DNA from: Prolixibacter sp. NT017
GTDB taxonomy: Bacteria; Bacteroidota; Bacteroidia; Bacteroidales; Prolixibacteraceae
Reading direction: 5' to 3'
DNA: 64,000 bases
Assembly (NCBI RefSeq): GCF_009617875.1
Contig: NZ_BLAV01000001.1
Span: 1,426,001-1,490,000, forward strand
Translations under genes and position numbers: made by a program
Part shown: piece after piece, positions 17,901 to 26,419 of the stretch
How the letters are laid out: each line of letters begins with the position of its first letter
How positions within the stretch are numbered: position 1 is the first letter of the stretch
Notes under the pieces: model-generated
Databases searched by the model: none
What the model was told of the DNA's origin: nothing
The model's input: the letters and a program-made list of their open reading frames with translations, nothing else

Positions 17901-18530
17901 TTACTCCCTCAGTTTATCCATATCCGAAAGGATTTCGTCCAGTTTTTTCAATACCCGGCCATACACAATCTGCAGGTCCCATTTGTAAAGCCGTCCGCCA
18001 ACAGCGTAGAGTATCCCCATGATGATGAGCACACCCAACAACCAAAATACCGGGATTCCGTTCACGAAATAAATGGAAGGAAGATGTCTCGTTACCAACG
18101 GAAGGTAGTCGGAGAACCAAAAGCCCAAAACCATCGACAGGAAGAAGAATGGGTAGTAAAACCGGGCCATCCTGGCGTTGATGTCAATCTGCTCTTTCAA
18201 CCAATGGTCAAACGATTTGACGTACTCGTAGCTGCTCACATTCGGCTCGATTTCCATAAGCCTTTTCTGTAAGATGCGGTTGACCAATACGACGGCACCG
18301 GCAATCAAAAACACCATGATGCCCATGACGGGTATCCCGACAACAAAAGAAGCGCCCAAAATGACAACGCCCCCAATCACAATGGCCCGTAAGTTGGTTT
18401 GAAACATACGTTTGAACTTCTCGACGATGTGTATCGATTTCTGCGTGTACAGGTTATTTAATTTGGGGGCCACCAACGCATTGGCTTCTAAAAAGCCTTC
18501 TTTCCAAATGGTTTCAATTGACTTTTCCAT
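17901..18530 (-). CDS. Membrane protein of unknown function paired with a sigma factor
   Basis: A 209-residue protein with four hydrophobic segments arranged as two hairpins: AIVIGGVVILGASFVVGIPV with VMGIMVFLIAGAVVLV, and YPFFFLSMVLGFWF with GIPVFWLLGVLIIMGILYAV. A cytoplasmic N-terminus (MEKSIETIWKEGF) and a charged C-terminal helix (LQIVYGRVLKKLDEILSDM) flank them. Its start overlaps the end of the sigma-factor gene by 17 bp, so the two are translationally coupled. Position suggests it is the membrane-bound regulator (anti-sigma-like) of that sigma factor, but no known anti-sigma domain is visible. Confidence 0.7.
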   Translation of the reverse strand: MEKSIETIWKEGFLEANALVAPKLNNLYTQKSIHIVEKFKRMFQTNLRAIVIGGVVILGASFVVGIPVMGIMVFLIAGAVVLVNRILQKRLMEIEPNVSSYEYVKSFDHWLKEQIDINARMARFYYPFFFLSMVLGFWFSDYLPLVTRHLPSIYFVNGIPVFWLLGVLIIMGILYAVGGRLYKWDLQIVYGRVLKKLDEILSDMDKLRE

Positions 18531-19005
18531 CTAACAATTTTTTTAATCGTTCTTTAATCCGGTTAATGCGTACGCCAATGTTGTTGGTATTCGTACCCAT
18601 GATATCCGCGATTTCCTGGTAAGATTTTTCCTCCAGGTAGAGTAAAATAACGCCTCGATCCACTTCCGAGAACCGCCTGATGGCATCGTACAGCACATTC
18701 AGATTCTCGTCAGCAAAAGCGCGGCTATCCTCTGTCTGTTCTTCGGGTACATAATCGGAAGCAAAATGCTGCGTGTTGTTTTTCTTCTTCTTCAGCAAAG
18801 TCAAACAAACATTCAGCGATATCCGGTAGACCCAGGTGCTCCATTCCGACTCCCTGCGGAATTTTTCCCGCGTCCTCCAGATTTGCAGGCATACCTCCTG
18901 GTAATAATCTTCAAAATCTTCCTGCGTATTCGTATACGCCCGGCAAATCTTGATGATCAAAGCCGAATAGGGAAGAATGTAGGCTGTATAAAAATCGCTG
19001 CTCAA
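18514..19005 (-). CDS. RNA polymerase sigma factor, ECF (sigma-70) family
   Basis: A 163-residue ECF sigma factor. Region 2 is seen in EDFEDYYQEVCLQIWRTREKF and STWVYRISLNVCLTLLKKKK; region 4, the -35-binding helix-turn-helix, in YLEEKSYQEIADIMGTNTNN followed by GVRINRIKERLKKLL. Its regulon is unknown. It is followed by an overlapping membrane-protein gene that is the likely partner. A promoter must lie between 19006 and the nhaD end, but no clear TAnnTTTG element was found; self-activation by the sigma factor itself is common in such pairs. Confidence 0.9.
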   Translation of the reverse strand: MSSDFYTAYILPYSALIIKICRAYTNTQEDFEDYYQEVCLQIWRTREKFRRESEWSTWVYRISLNVCLTLLKKKKNNTQHFASDYVPEEQTEDSRAFADENLNVLYDAIRRFSEVDRGVILLYLEEKSYQEIADIMGTNTNNIGVRINRIKERLKKLLDGKVN

Positions 19006-19310
19006 ATTTTCTCTTTTCTTTGTTTAGTGGCTTACATCGCGGATTATTACACCCGGTTGCATGTTTTTTCGGAATTGAATAGGGAAGGTACGAAAAAGCC
19101 GGAAGTTCGGCCGTAGAGACTTTGCATGACGTCTCTGCCCTGCACAAAAAATGCTGCTGCTACTACAATGAGGGATCATGACAGAAACATCATGCATCGT
19201 TTTTTTTGGGGTGGTAAAATTGTAGCAGTTGTATTGGTCAGACTATGTTATAGGTTACCCTCCGAATCGTTATCAACCCTGTGAGCAATGGCGTAGGATA
19301 ACATTTGTGA
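19006..19310. other. Intergenic region upstream of the sigma factor gene
   Basis: 305 bp between the end of nhaD and the start of the sigma factor gene. It holds one copy of the hairpin repeat (19113-19136), a short GC-rich hairpin (about 19097-19112) followed on the minus strand by a T-run that may terminate nhaD, and a homopolymer T tract. No ORF looks real. Confidence 0.4.
19113..19136. repeat. Hairpin repeat family, copy 1
   Basis: GTAGAGAC, then 10 nt, then GTCTCT. The stem AGAGAC/GTCTCT matches the family seen at 21005, 22307 and 23836; this copy has a diverged loop. Confidence 0.6.
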
Positions 19311-20567
19311 TTAAAGCATGAATATATACAGGAAAGCGCCTGATAAATATCCAATAAGGGCAATCCAACTTATTTTTTTGAGATACCAGAAGAAGTCAAT
19401 TTTCTCTATTCCCATGGCAGCAACACCAGCTGCTGAGCCAATAACAAGAATACTACCTCCGGTACCGGCACAGTAGGCAATCAGTTTCCAAAAATAATGG
19501 TCGGTTGGAAATGAATGTAAATCGTACATCCCCATCGATGCTGCTACCAGGGGGACGTTGTCTATCAGAGATGAAAGCATGCCAATGGAAATGGCGATGG
19601 TTTTAAGATTTCCAATTGATTTACTAAGTGCTGCAGCTAAATTGGAGAGCAAACCAGTCGATTCAAGTGCTGCAACAGCCAGCAGAATTCCCAAAAAGAA
19701 TAAAACACTCGGGATGTCTATTTTGCGTAATGCATTTGTTACGGTTATTTTATGTTCATACGATCTGTCTTTGTTTAAGAGTTCTGTTACAATCCATAAC
19801 ACAGAAAGCCCTGTCAGCATTCCCATGAATGGTGGTAAATTGGTGATGAATTTAAAAACGGGGACAAAAATTAGAGCTGCAATTCCGGTAAAAAAGACGA
19901 TTCGTTTCTCAAAGTTCAGAATACTTGATTGTTGATTTGTATTATCCATTCTTTTAAACTGCCCCTTAACCATAAGCGAGATTAATAATAGCGGGACGAG
20001 CATACTGACCAGGCTGGGGACAAATAATTCGCGCATGATATTAACGGTTGTAATCTGACCACCAATCCAAAGCATGGTTGTCGTTACATCACCGATAGGA
20101 GTCCAGGCTCCTCCGGAATTTGCCGCGACGATAATCATGACAACAAACAACAATCTGTCCTTCTGGTCGCTTAGTAGTCTTCGGATAAGGGTAACCATGA
20201 CAATCGTAGTGGTTAGGTTATCAAGAACGGAAGAAAGAAAAAAGGTAAGAACGCTTAAGGTCAGAAGAAGTTGCCTCTCGTTACTTGTTTTAATTTGCTT
20301 TGTGATGACATCAAACCCGTTATAAGAGTCAATTAATTCAACGATGGTCATGGCACCAATCAGGTAAAAAATAATTTGTGATATATTCCCAATGTGTTCA
20401 ACCAACTGTTGAACAATGCTTTCTGAATTAGAATTAAATAGAATATACGCTGTCCAAATGAAGCCTCCTGTTAACAGGGCGATAGCTGCTTTGTTGATTT
20501 TCACCTTGTTTTCAAGGGCAATTAATGCATAACCAAAGCAAAAAGCGATTAGAATGATGGTGTCCAT
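19311..20567 (-). CDS. nhaD: Sodium:proton antiporter NhaD
   Basis: A 418-residue inner-membrane protein of the NhaD/ArsB-like ion transporter superfamily with about 12 hydrophobic segments. Family-typical segments include FLSSVLDNLTTTIVMVTL, NSGGAWTPIGDVTTTMLW and SIGMLSSLIDNVPLVAAS, where the DN and TP residues line the ion path. NhaD exchanges Na+/Li+ for H+, typically in marine or alkaliphilic bacteria. It is transcribed alone. The gene is somewhat more AT-rich than the housekeeping genes later in the window. Confidence 0.92.
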   Translation of the reverse strand: MDTIILIAFCFGYALIALENKVKINKAAIALLTGGFIWTAYILFNSNSESIVQQLVEHIGNISQIIFYLIGAMTIVELIDSYNGFDVITKQIKTSNERQLLLTLSVLTFFLSSVLDNLTTTIVMVTLIRRLLSDQKDRLLFVVMIIVAANSGGAWTPIGDVTTTMLWIGGQITTVNIMRELFVPSLVSMLVPLLLISLMVKGQFKRMDNTNQQSSILNFEKRIVFFTGIAALIFVPVFKFITNLPPFMGMLTGLSVLWIVTELLNKDRSYEHKITVTNALRKIDIPSVLFFLGILLAVAALESTGLLSNLAAALSKSIGNLKTIAISIGMLSSLIDNVPLVAASMGMYDLHSFPTDHYFWKLIAYCAGTGGSILVIGSAAGVAAMGIEKIDFFWYLKKISWIALIGYLSGAFLYIFML

Positions 20568-20635
20568 TGCTATTTGTTTTCTATCCGGTTAGAGTATTAA
20601 AATGCATTTATCGTTATTTAGACTTTCTGACCTTC

Positions 20636-20848
20636 TCACCTTTCCGGACTTTGCTCATAGGTTGGTGTTTTTATTTTCCGTTCAGTTCCATGAGCCGGCG
20701 TTCTTCCAATTCCAATAGGTTGACGAAAGAGCATCTGTTCGGTTGATTCGTCAAAAAATAATGTTGATGACTCGGCCGAATTATTTACTTGCGGCTGTTC
20801 TCTTACGTGGGTAATCGGATGATGAAGGATTGTTTTTTCTGCTTTCAT
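20636..20848 (-). CDS. Doubtful small hypothetical protein
   Basis: A 70-residue ORF starting at an ATG (MKAEKTILHHPITHVRE). It is polar, with no hydrophobic segment and no recognised motif. An upstream in-frame TTG at 20866 is unlikely to be used. It would sit 68 bp before nhaD on the same strand, so it could be the first gene of that transcript or chance coding potential. Confidence 0.28.
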   Translation of the reverse strand: MKAEKTILHHPITHVREQPQVNNSAESSTLFFDESTEQMLFRQPIGIGRTPAHGTERKIKTPTYEQSPER

Positions 20849-21004
20849 TTTGTAGGCTGTTAGCAACCATTAAGTTAGCGAAAAAATTGTCAGGGATGGC
20901 GTTTCATTTGGGGCGGTTTTGCAGTTTTTAAGATGAGTATCAGAGTTAGATGAATACTGCCCGGACGGCCCCGATTGCTGCGTTGGCGACAGTGGTATGT
21001 GGTA

Positions 21005-21026
21005 AAGATGCAATGCTTTGCGTCTT
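21005..21026. repeat. Hairpin repeat family, copy 2
   Basis: AAGATGCAA, loop tgct, TTGCGTCTT: a 9-bp stem (one G-T-type mismatch) identical in design and loop to the copies at 22310 and 23839. Confidence 0.7.
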
Positions 21027-21061
21027 CGGCATGTTTTTGCAATGCATCGTATAAGAACCGG

Positions 21062-21748
21062 TTAATCTTTTTCTCCAGCCGGTTTCAGTTCATGAATTGC
21101 CAGGTTCAGCAGGCTGTCGATATGCGGTTGCGGGTTCCGGTGCAGATATGGATTGGTGCGATTGTCTGAGCTTAAAATGTATCGGATGGATTGACCGCCT
21201 ATTTCGATTCGGCCTTCATGTTGTGAAAAAGTATTCCATTGGGCCGGTTCGTTGATGCGCAGGTTGTTGATGGAAGCCAATGAGCTGTCGAGGTGCACAA
21301 TGTGGGTGTCGTGCACATTCAGCTCTTTGCTGAAAATTCCGCTGCGTTGGAAATCCGAAAGGGACTTTTCTTTCGAATCGAACAGGACCACAATGAAATC
21401 TTTGTCCGTGTGAAAGTTGATATCGACGGTTCTGCCCTGGAATGAGTAGAAGAAGAAAATGATGACTGCGAGTATGACTTCGCCAAATACAAGGCTCTTG
21501 TAGGGGAGAATCCTGGTTAATAGTCGGTCGGCCACATATAATGTCACAACCAAAAACATTAGGGTAGTGGTGACGGCAACCACGATGGCTTCGGATGGTT
21601 TGTCGATAAAATAGAGAACCCACGCCCAGGCTGTAATCAGTAAGGCACCAACGGTTATTAGCGTCATCGGGGTGACGGGCCAAACTAACCTTTTCAGGAA
21701 ATTCCTGAATTTGGTTCGGGCGCCGTTTCTTTTATTGGGTTTACCCAT
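21062..21748 (-). CDS. Hypothetical membrane protein
   Basis: A 228-residue protein I cannot assign. Three hydrophobic segments occupy residues about 28-105 (MTLITVGALLITAWAWVLYF, AIVVAVTTTLMFLVVTLYVA, LVFGEVILAVIIFFFYSF), followed by a soluble C-terminal domain of about 120 residues. The basic N-terminus (MGKPNKRNGARTKFRNFLKR) should stay in the cytoplasm, which places the C-terminal domain outside the membrane. It is 18 bp downstream of another membrane-protein gene on the same strand and probably shares its transcript. Confidence 0.6.
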   Translation of the reverse strand: MGKPNKRNGARTKFRNFLKRLVWPVTPMTLITVGALLITAWAWVLYFIDKPSEAIVVAVTTTLMFLVVTLYVADRLLTRILPYKSLVFGEVILAVIIFFFYSFQGRTVDINFHTDKDFIVVLFDSKEKSLSDFQRSGIFSKELNVHDTHIVHLDSSLASINNLRINEPAQWNTFSQHEGRIEIGGQSIRYILSSDNRTNPYLHRNPQPHIDSLLNLAIHELKPAGEKD

Positions 21749-21766
21749 TATTTTTCTTTTTCCTGG

Positions 21767-22231
21767 TCACACTGGTTCCGTCGTTAATCCGAGGCTCAGG
21801 CGCAACCGTTCCAGTTCCTTCTCCGGGTCTTCGTTTTTACCGATGCTTTTCAGTGGTAGGAGGGAGTGCCCTTTGGCGTCGTACAGCTCGACAAAAGTCT
21901 GTTTTACTTCGGTATCCAGCGAGCGGTTTCCCCGGCTGTATGAGGTAAACACTTCCCGCGATGTTACAAGGTGGAGTTGCATGTCCCAGTAAATGTCGTG
22001 CCATTTTCCCAGGCGTATCAGTCCAAACAGGTTGTTGCTGAATTTTACTCTCCGGTTGTAATAATCGATGGTGGTGCTGGTGTTGGTGAACCCCAGGAAG
22101 GCGCCGATAAATACCAGGGCTAATCCGGTAAGGGAAAAATAACTGGCCACTACTCCCGCCCAAAAAACAATGATGCCGGAAGTGGAGGCTACCGGACCAA
22201 ACGCTTTCTTGAATCGGTACGTCTTTTTCAT
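21767..22231 (-). CDS. Hypothetical membrane protein with two N-terminal helices
   Basis: A 154-residue protein of unknown function. Two hydrophobic segments (STSGIIVFWAGVVASYFSL and GLALVFIGAFLGFTN) form a hairpin, followed by a beta-rich domain with NRRVKFSNNLFGLIRLGKW and a charged C-terminal helix (DPEKELERLRLSLGL). The layout resembles PH-like membrane-anchored bacterial domains that follow a TM hairpin, but this is a visual impression. It is first in a two-gene unit with the downstream membrane protein. Confidence 0.6.
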   Translation of the reverse strand: MKKTYRFKKAFGPVASTSGIIVFWAGVVASYFSLTGLALVFIGAFLGFTNTSTTIDYYNRRVKFSNNLFGLIRLGKWHDIYWDMQLHLVTSREVFTSYSRGNRSLDTEVKQTFVELYDAKGHSLLPLKSIGKNEDPEKELERLRLSLGLTTEPV

Positions 22232-22306
22232 AAGAACAGGTTGGTGAGTTGAGTTAGTCTTTATTTGTCAGAGAGGAAAGATACAAAAAAACCGAATGTC
22301 TTCATC

Positions 22307-22331
22307 GTAGAGACACAATGCTTTGCGCCTC
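22307..22331. repeat. Hairpin repeat family, copy 3
   Basis: GTAGAGACACAA, loop tgct, TTGCGCCTC. The stem is 9 bp with one mismatch. It lies upstream of both the membrane-protein pair and the radical SAM gene. Confidence 0.7.
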
Positions 22332-22461
22332 TTCTGCTGCATGGTTGACAGGTGACCATGCTCATTCGACCGTGCGATTGGATGGACCCTGAATATTTAT
22401 GAATCCCGTATCTGTTCCTGTCGGAAAGTCCCGTAACTTTACAGAAACGAAACCTACAGCC

Positions 22462-23820
22462 ATGCATCGGGGATCCCAAATAAAGTTTACCCTGATTAAT
22501 CCCACCTCTCCGTTGTGGCGCATTGGCGTCCATCAACGTCCGGCTAATTCCGGCGTGTTCCGATTTTCCATGCTGGCCAGTTTGTATGTGGCTGCTTCCA
22601 TGCCTTCGTACGTTGAAACAAAGATTGTTGACGAAGATGTGGAGCCGGTCGATTTTAATGACGATGCAGATATCATCGGCATCTCGTTCATGACCTATAA
22701 TGCACCCCGGGCTTACGAAATTGCCGATCGGTTCCGGGCAAAAGGCAAGACCGTTATTTTCGGTGGTTATCATCCTACGTTCATGCCGGACGAGGCAATT
22801 CAGCATGCCGATGCTGTTTGTATTGGTGAAGCCGAAAGCAACGTGCCCCACATGATGAAAGATTACATGAATGGCCGGTTGAAGCGATTCTACCGAAGTC
22901 CGCTGGTCGATTTGACAGGCCTGCCGGTACCCGACCGGAACCTGCTCCGCCAGCGGGCCTACATTACCACCAATACATTGCAGGCCACACGCGGATGTTT
23001 TAACCGGTGCGGGTTCTGTTCGGTGGCACGTTTTAACCAATACAAGCTGCGTACCCGGCCGGTAGGCGAAGTGGTGGAAGAGTTGAAAGGCCTGGGCCGC
23101 GAAGTGCTGTTCATGGACGATAACATTGCGCTCGACAAGGAATATGCCCGGGAATTATTCAAAGCCATGATTCCTTTGAAAAAGCGGTGGCATAGCCAAT
23201 GTGGCATCAGCATTGCCGAAGACGAGGAATTAATTCGTTTGGCGGCTCAGAGCGGTTGTCGGGGACTGTTTATCGGCTTTGAGTCGCTTTCGCGGCAGAG
23301 CCTGGAAAGCTGGAGAAAATTGGGCAATAAACGTGTGGATTACCTCGAAGCAGTGAAGAAACTTCATGGGGCCGGTATTGGCATTTTTGCAGGGTTCATC
23401 TTCGGCAGCGACCACGAGGGGCCTGATGTATTTGCCGATACCCTCGATTTTCTGTTGGAAGCCAATATCGAGGTCCTTCAGGCTACCCGTTTGACACCTT
23501 TTCCGGGTACGCCGCTTTTTGAACAGCTGGACAGTGAAGGCCGCATCTTCGACAAGGATTGGAGTCACTACGATTTCTTCCATGTGGTACACCAGCCACT
23601 GAACATGAGTGTGAGGGAGCTGCATAACGGGACGGCCTGGCTCCAACAGCAATTTTACCGGTACGATCGCATTATCCAGCGGGTGAGAAGAGCATCCGGA
23701 TATCTGCATACGGGAACCGTTCTCCGGGCTTTATTGCCATTGAATCTGGGGTATCGCCACAAGTTGGCTGCGTATACGTCTTTGCAGAAAAAGTTGTCGT
23801 TTCAACCGAAAGCCGGCTAG
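22462..23820 (+). CDS. B12-binding domain radical SAM protein
   Basis: A 452-residue class B radical SAM enzyme. The N-terminal cobalamin-binding-like Rossmann domain runs to about residue 150 (DIIGISFMTYNAPRAYEIAD, TVIFGGYHPTFMPDEA). The radical SAM core follows, with the [4Fe-4S] ligands Cys179, Cys183 and Cys186 in RGCFNRCGFC, and a C-terminal DUF4070-like segment after TPFPGTPLFEQL. The usual B12-coordinating DxHxxG is not evident. Such enzymes methylate or rearrange unreactive carbons in lipids, hopanoids, pigments or natural products. ATG 22462 is preferred over 22399 because a TAACTTTA -7-like element lies near 22434, within the longer reading. Confidence 0.88.
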   Translation: MHRGSQIKFTLINPTSPLWRIGVHQRPANSGVFRFSMLASLYVAASMPSYVETKIVDEDVEPVDFNDDADIIGISFMTYNAPRAYEIADRFRAKGKTVIFGGYHPTFMPDEAIQHADAVCIGEAESNVPHMMKDYMNGRLKRFYRSPLVDLTGLPVPDRNLLRQRAYITTNTLQATRGCFNRCGFCSVARFNQYKLRTRPVGEVVEELKGLGREVLFMDDNIALDKEYARELFKAMIPLKKRWHSQCGISIAEDEELIRLAAQSGCRGLFIGFESLSRQSLESWRKLGNKRVDYLEAVKKLHGAGIGIFAGFIFGSDHEGPDVFADTLDFLLEANIEVLQATRLTPFPGTPLFEQLDSEGRIFDKDWSHYDFFHVVHQPLNMSVRELHNGTAWLQQQFYRYDRIIQRVRRASGYLHTGTVLRALLPLNLGYRHKLAAYTSLQKKLSFQPKAG

Positions 23821-23835
23821 TGATATCGGCATATG

Positions 23836-23860
23836 GTAGAGACGCAATGCTTTGCGTCTC
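23836..23860. repeat. Hairpin repeat family, copy 4 (best copy)
   Basis: GTAGAGACGCAA, loop tgct, TTGCGTCTC: a perfect 9-bp stem (23839-23847 with 23852-23860). It lies between two converging genes. No T-run follows, so it is not a classical terminator. Confidence 0.8.
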
Positions 23861-23911
23861 CATGAACGCACGGCTTATAGCAGTGTATTCATAAAACGGC
23901 ATTCGCGGTTA

Positions 23912-24727
23912 TCAGTAATCTTTCCTAATCCGCTGAAATTCATCCATGATTTGGCGGGTGATGGCTCCCGGCTGCCCGTTGCCGATGGTTCCTCCGTCAA
24001 TCTGCACAATGGGCATGATTCGTTTGGTGGTGCTGGTCAGAAACACTTCATCGGCTGTCATCAGATTTTCTAAACTGATTTCAGTCTCCTGATAACTAAG
24101 TTTGCGTCCCCGGAGAATGTCCAAAACAATGCTTCGGGTTACTCCTTTTAAAATGTTCTCTTTGGGTGTGATAACCTTTCCGTTTTTCACTGTGAAGATA
24201 TTTCCACGCGAAGTTTCCTGAACCGTTTTACCATTGTGGTACAAAATGTCTGCTGTTCTGGAGTCGGTCGCTTCATCGGCCCAGAATTGCCCGGCCAGGT
24301 AGTTGGTCGATTTGGCTTCCGGCAGAAAACGGCTGAACTCTTTCAACGCCAGATGGGCTCCCTGCTCATAGAGCGATGGTGCGTACTGTGGCATTTCCGT
24401 TGGGAAGATGTACAGGGCAGCCTGATAAAAGTCTCCGGTGCGTGGTGTATGGGGCAGCGCAAACATCTTGATGTAACCGTGTTCCATGCGGTTGTGCAGG
24501 ATTATCTCCTCTATAGTCTTCGGCAGACGGGGCAGGAAATCAATTGTCAGCTTCAACAGTCGGAGGGAATGTTTGAAGCGCTCGACGTGCCGCTCCCCGT
24601 AAAACGGTTTTCCGTTAATGACTTCAAAAAACTCAAAGGCCCCGTATCCCCGGTTAATGGAGATGCTGGTGACCGGAACCGAGATAACCCGTAGTTCCCT
24701 GAACAAGCCGTTGTCGAACCCAATCAT
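23912..24727 (-). CDS. Aminotransferase class IV family protein
   Basis: A 271-residue fold-type IV PLP enzyme, related to branched-chain aminotransferase, D-amino-acid aminotransferase and aminodeoxychorismate lyase. The PLP-binding lysine is probably Lys139 in LPEAKSTNYL, and Glu171 lies in VQETSRGNIF. RGYGAFEFFEVINGKPFYGE is the N-terminal substrate-side motif and LKGVTRSIVLDI the C-terminal one. The exact reaction is open; a second, shorter class IV gene near pabB is the better candidate for PabC. It is 26 bp downstream of the outer-membrane barrel gene on the same strand. Confidence 0.85.
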   Translation of the reverse strand: MIGFDNGLFRELRVISVPVTSISINRGYGAFEFFEVINGKPFYGERHVERFKHSLRLLKLTIDFLPRLPKTIEEIILHNRMEHGYIKMFALPHTPRTGDFYQAALYIFPTEMPQYAPSLYEQGAHLALKEFSRFLPEAKSTNYLAGQFWADEATDSRTADILYHNGKTVQETSRGNIFTVKNGKVITPKENILKGVTRSIVLDILRGRKLSYQETEISLENLMTADEVFLTSTTKRIMPIVQIDGGTIGNGQPGAITRQIMDEFQRIRKDY

Positions 24728-24753
24728 GGTATGTCGTAGTAAAAATGCTTTTT

Positions 24754-26106
24754 CTAAAAGAGGTAATTCAGACCGATGTAAATACCCGAATCACCATCCT
24801 GTTTGTCGAGGGCAATACCGTAGTCCAGCGCTGCAATGAAGTTTTGGTTCATGGCCAGGCGCAGTCCGCCACCGACACTGTAATGCATCTTCTCAGCACC
24901 GAAATTGAAATACTGGTTCATCGGCTCGTTCATGTTGGAAATCTTGTTTTGGATGTCCATCTTCTTCACCACGCGGCCGAAGTCGAGGAATCCGTTCAGG
25001 CCCCAGTAGAAATGTTGCTTGAATTTCTCCATCCGGGCGAATTTCCAGCGCAGTTCGGTATTACCCATCACAAACCCGTCGCCCACGATGCGGTTCCTCA
25101 GTATACCCCGCAGTGTTTTGGCACCTCCTAATCCCGATGAGGATGAGCCACGGAGTGCAGAAGCAATAATTTGTGGCTGGTAGTAAAAGGGCGCGTGACC
25201 GCCAATGGTTTGCTGCCATTGGATGCGGTAGGCAAACGACAGGTCATTTTTCACGATAGTGAAATATTGGCGTTGCGTAATCGATAGTTTGGTAAAGCTG
25301 CTTTCGGCACCCATGAATTTTTGTGCGGTGGCCAGTTCGGCTTCCGCCCAGATGCCGTGCATGGGGTTCGGTTTATTGTCGCGGGTATCGTACACCAGTC
25401 CGGCTTTCACAATCGGAACAAATCCTCCGTTGGCTTCTTTTGCCGAAATGATTCCCCATTGCTGGTATTTTTCGTACAGTCCGGGCTGCTCGCTCACCGG
25501 CGGCAGTTTGTCGGCTTCCTTTTTTCCCTTGTTCAGTTTATCGACATCCACCGAGCTGATGTTGAAGTTGAGCAGGTTGAAACCGACCAGCCAGCGGAAA
25601 TTCGAATCGCCCCAGTCGCCCTGGATATCGGTTTTGAACCGGAAGAGTTTCTGATGGAATTTGTAAAACATCCGGGTACGGTAATCAGGTGATTTGTCGT
25701 CGGTCCAGTTTTTATTGTACACAGCCTCGTAGCCGTTGAAGCCGTAAAAATCGTATGCCTGGTCAGGAAGGTAACTCAGGTCGGTGGTCAGCTCGATGCC
25801 CGGAATCAATGCTTCCGAATCGTAGTAGAAACGGTAAGTTCCGCTGCCTTTGGTATAATGCGAAACTTCGAAATACAACGAATGGTTGTAGTTGGGGTAA
25901 TTGCTGCCGTCGCCGTAATTGAAGAAGTTGACGACCGCTCCGTACTGGAAGCCCAGGTCGCTGTCGAACGAAATGGCCGGTAGTGCGCCCATATTCCATC
26001 CGGTTTTTATCTCTTTTTTCTGGTTGTTTTGTTGATTGTTTTGCTGTGCACTGCTCCAAAACGGAATAGCAGTCAGCAGGATAAGCAGGAATAGATTCTT
26101 TTTCAT
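24754..26106 (-). CDS. Omp85/BamA-like outer membrane barrel protein
   Basis: A 450-residue exported protein with a signal peptide (MKKNLFLLILLTAIPFWSSAQ). A run of amphipathic strands follows, and the sequence ends in an aromatic residue (YIGLNYLF), as expected for a beta-barrel. The late motif RGILRNRIVGDGFVMGNTEL resembles the conserved (V/I)RG-type loop of Omp85 family barrels, and no POTRA domains are apparent. It probably sits in the outer membrane; the cargo or substrate is unknown. A low-complexity Q/N run follows the signal peptide (residues 21-30). It is upstream of the class IV aminotransferase. Confidence 0.75.
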   Translation of the reverse strand: MKKNLFLLILLTAIPFWSSAQQNNQQNNQKKEIKTGWNMGALPAISFDSDLGFQYGAVVNFFNYGDGSNYPNYNHSLYFEVSHYTKGSGTYRFYYDSEALIPGIELTTDLSYLPDQAYDFYGFNGYEAVYNKNWTDDKSPDYRTRMFYKFHQKLFRFKTDIQGDWGDSNFRWLVGFNLLNFNISSVDVDKLNKGKKEADKLPPVSEQPGLYEKYQQWGIISAKEANGGFVPIVKAGLVYDTRDNKPNPMHGIWAEAELATAQKFMGAESSFTKLSITQRQYFTIVKNDLSFAYRIQWQQTIGGHAPFYYQPQIIASALRGSSSSGLGGAKTLRGILRNRIVGDGFVMGNTELRWKFARMEKFKQHFYWGLNGFLDFGRVVKKMDIQNKISNMNEPMNQYFNFGAEKMHYSVGGGLRLAMNQNFIAALDYGIALDKQDGDSGIYIGLNYLF

Positions 26107-26419
26107 CTTGGTTTGCTCAAATAATCATTTGATGACGCCAAGATGGTGTTTTCCTTTTTATTTACAAAATCGAGAGTGTCTCTGGCCTTTGTAAAGCAGA
26201 CAACAGGCGAAGACCTTACATACATTGTTAATTATTTTGTTTAACAGAAACGAACTTTTTATTTTGTTAATCCTTTATCAGGATGAAAGAAAAACAGATT
26301 TGACGATAGCTTGTGGGCTGTCTTTTGTTTTTCGTTAAAGGAGAAAATTAAGAATATGAAACGAGTCCCGAAACGTCGGGACTAGTTCCATCAGGCAATT
26401 GAAAATAAATGATAAACTG
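26107..26419. other. Intergenic region between divergent omp and nfo genes
   Basis: 313 bp, AT-rich. It should hold both promoters, but no perfect TAnnTTTG element was found. A compact hairpin lies just upstream of nfo (separate entry). No ORF or RNA gene is seen. Confidence 0.4.
26364..26383. repeat. Inverted repeat upstream of nfo
   Basis: AGTCCCGA, loop AACG, TCGGGACT: a perfect 8-bp stem in the presumed 5' leader of nfo, ending 36 bp before its ATG. It has no T-run. It may be an operator, an mRNA structure or a small dispersed repeat. Confidence 0.6.

Larger units (their letters stand above)
20568..21061. other. Gene-poor region with a doubtful small ORF and a hairpin repeat
   Basis: About 500 bp upstream of nhaD. 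It holds one small minus-strand ORF of doubtful status (separate entry) and one hairpin repeat copy at 21005-21026. Nothing else is convincing. Confidence 0.4.

Noticed and set aside
22261..23040. 259-residue minus-strand ORF overlapping the radical SAM gene
   Set aside because: It is antisense to the cobalamin-binding-type domain and has no recognisable motif.
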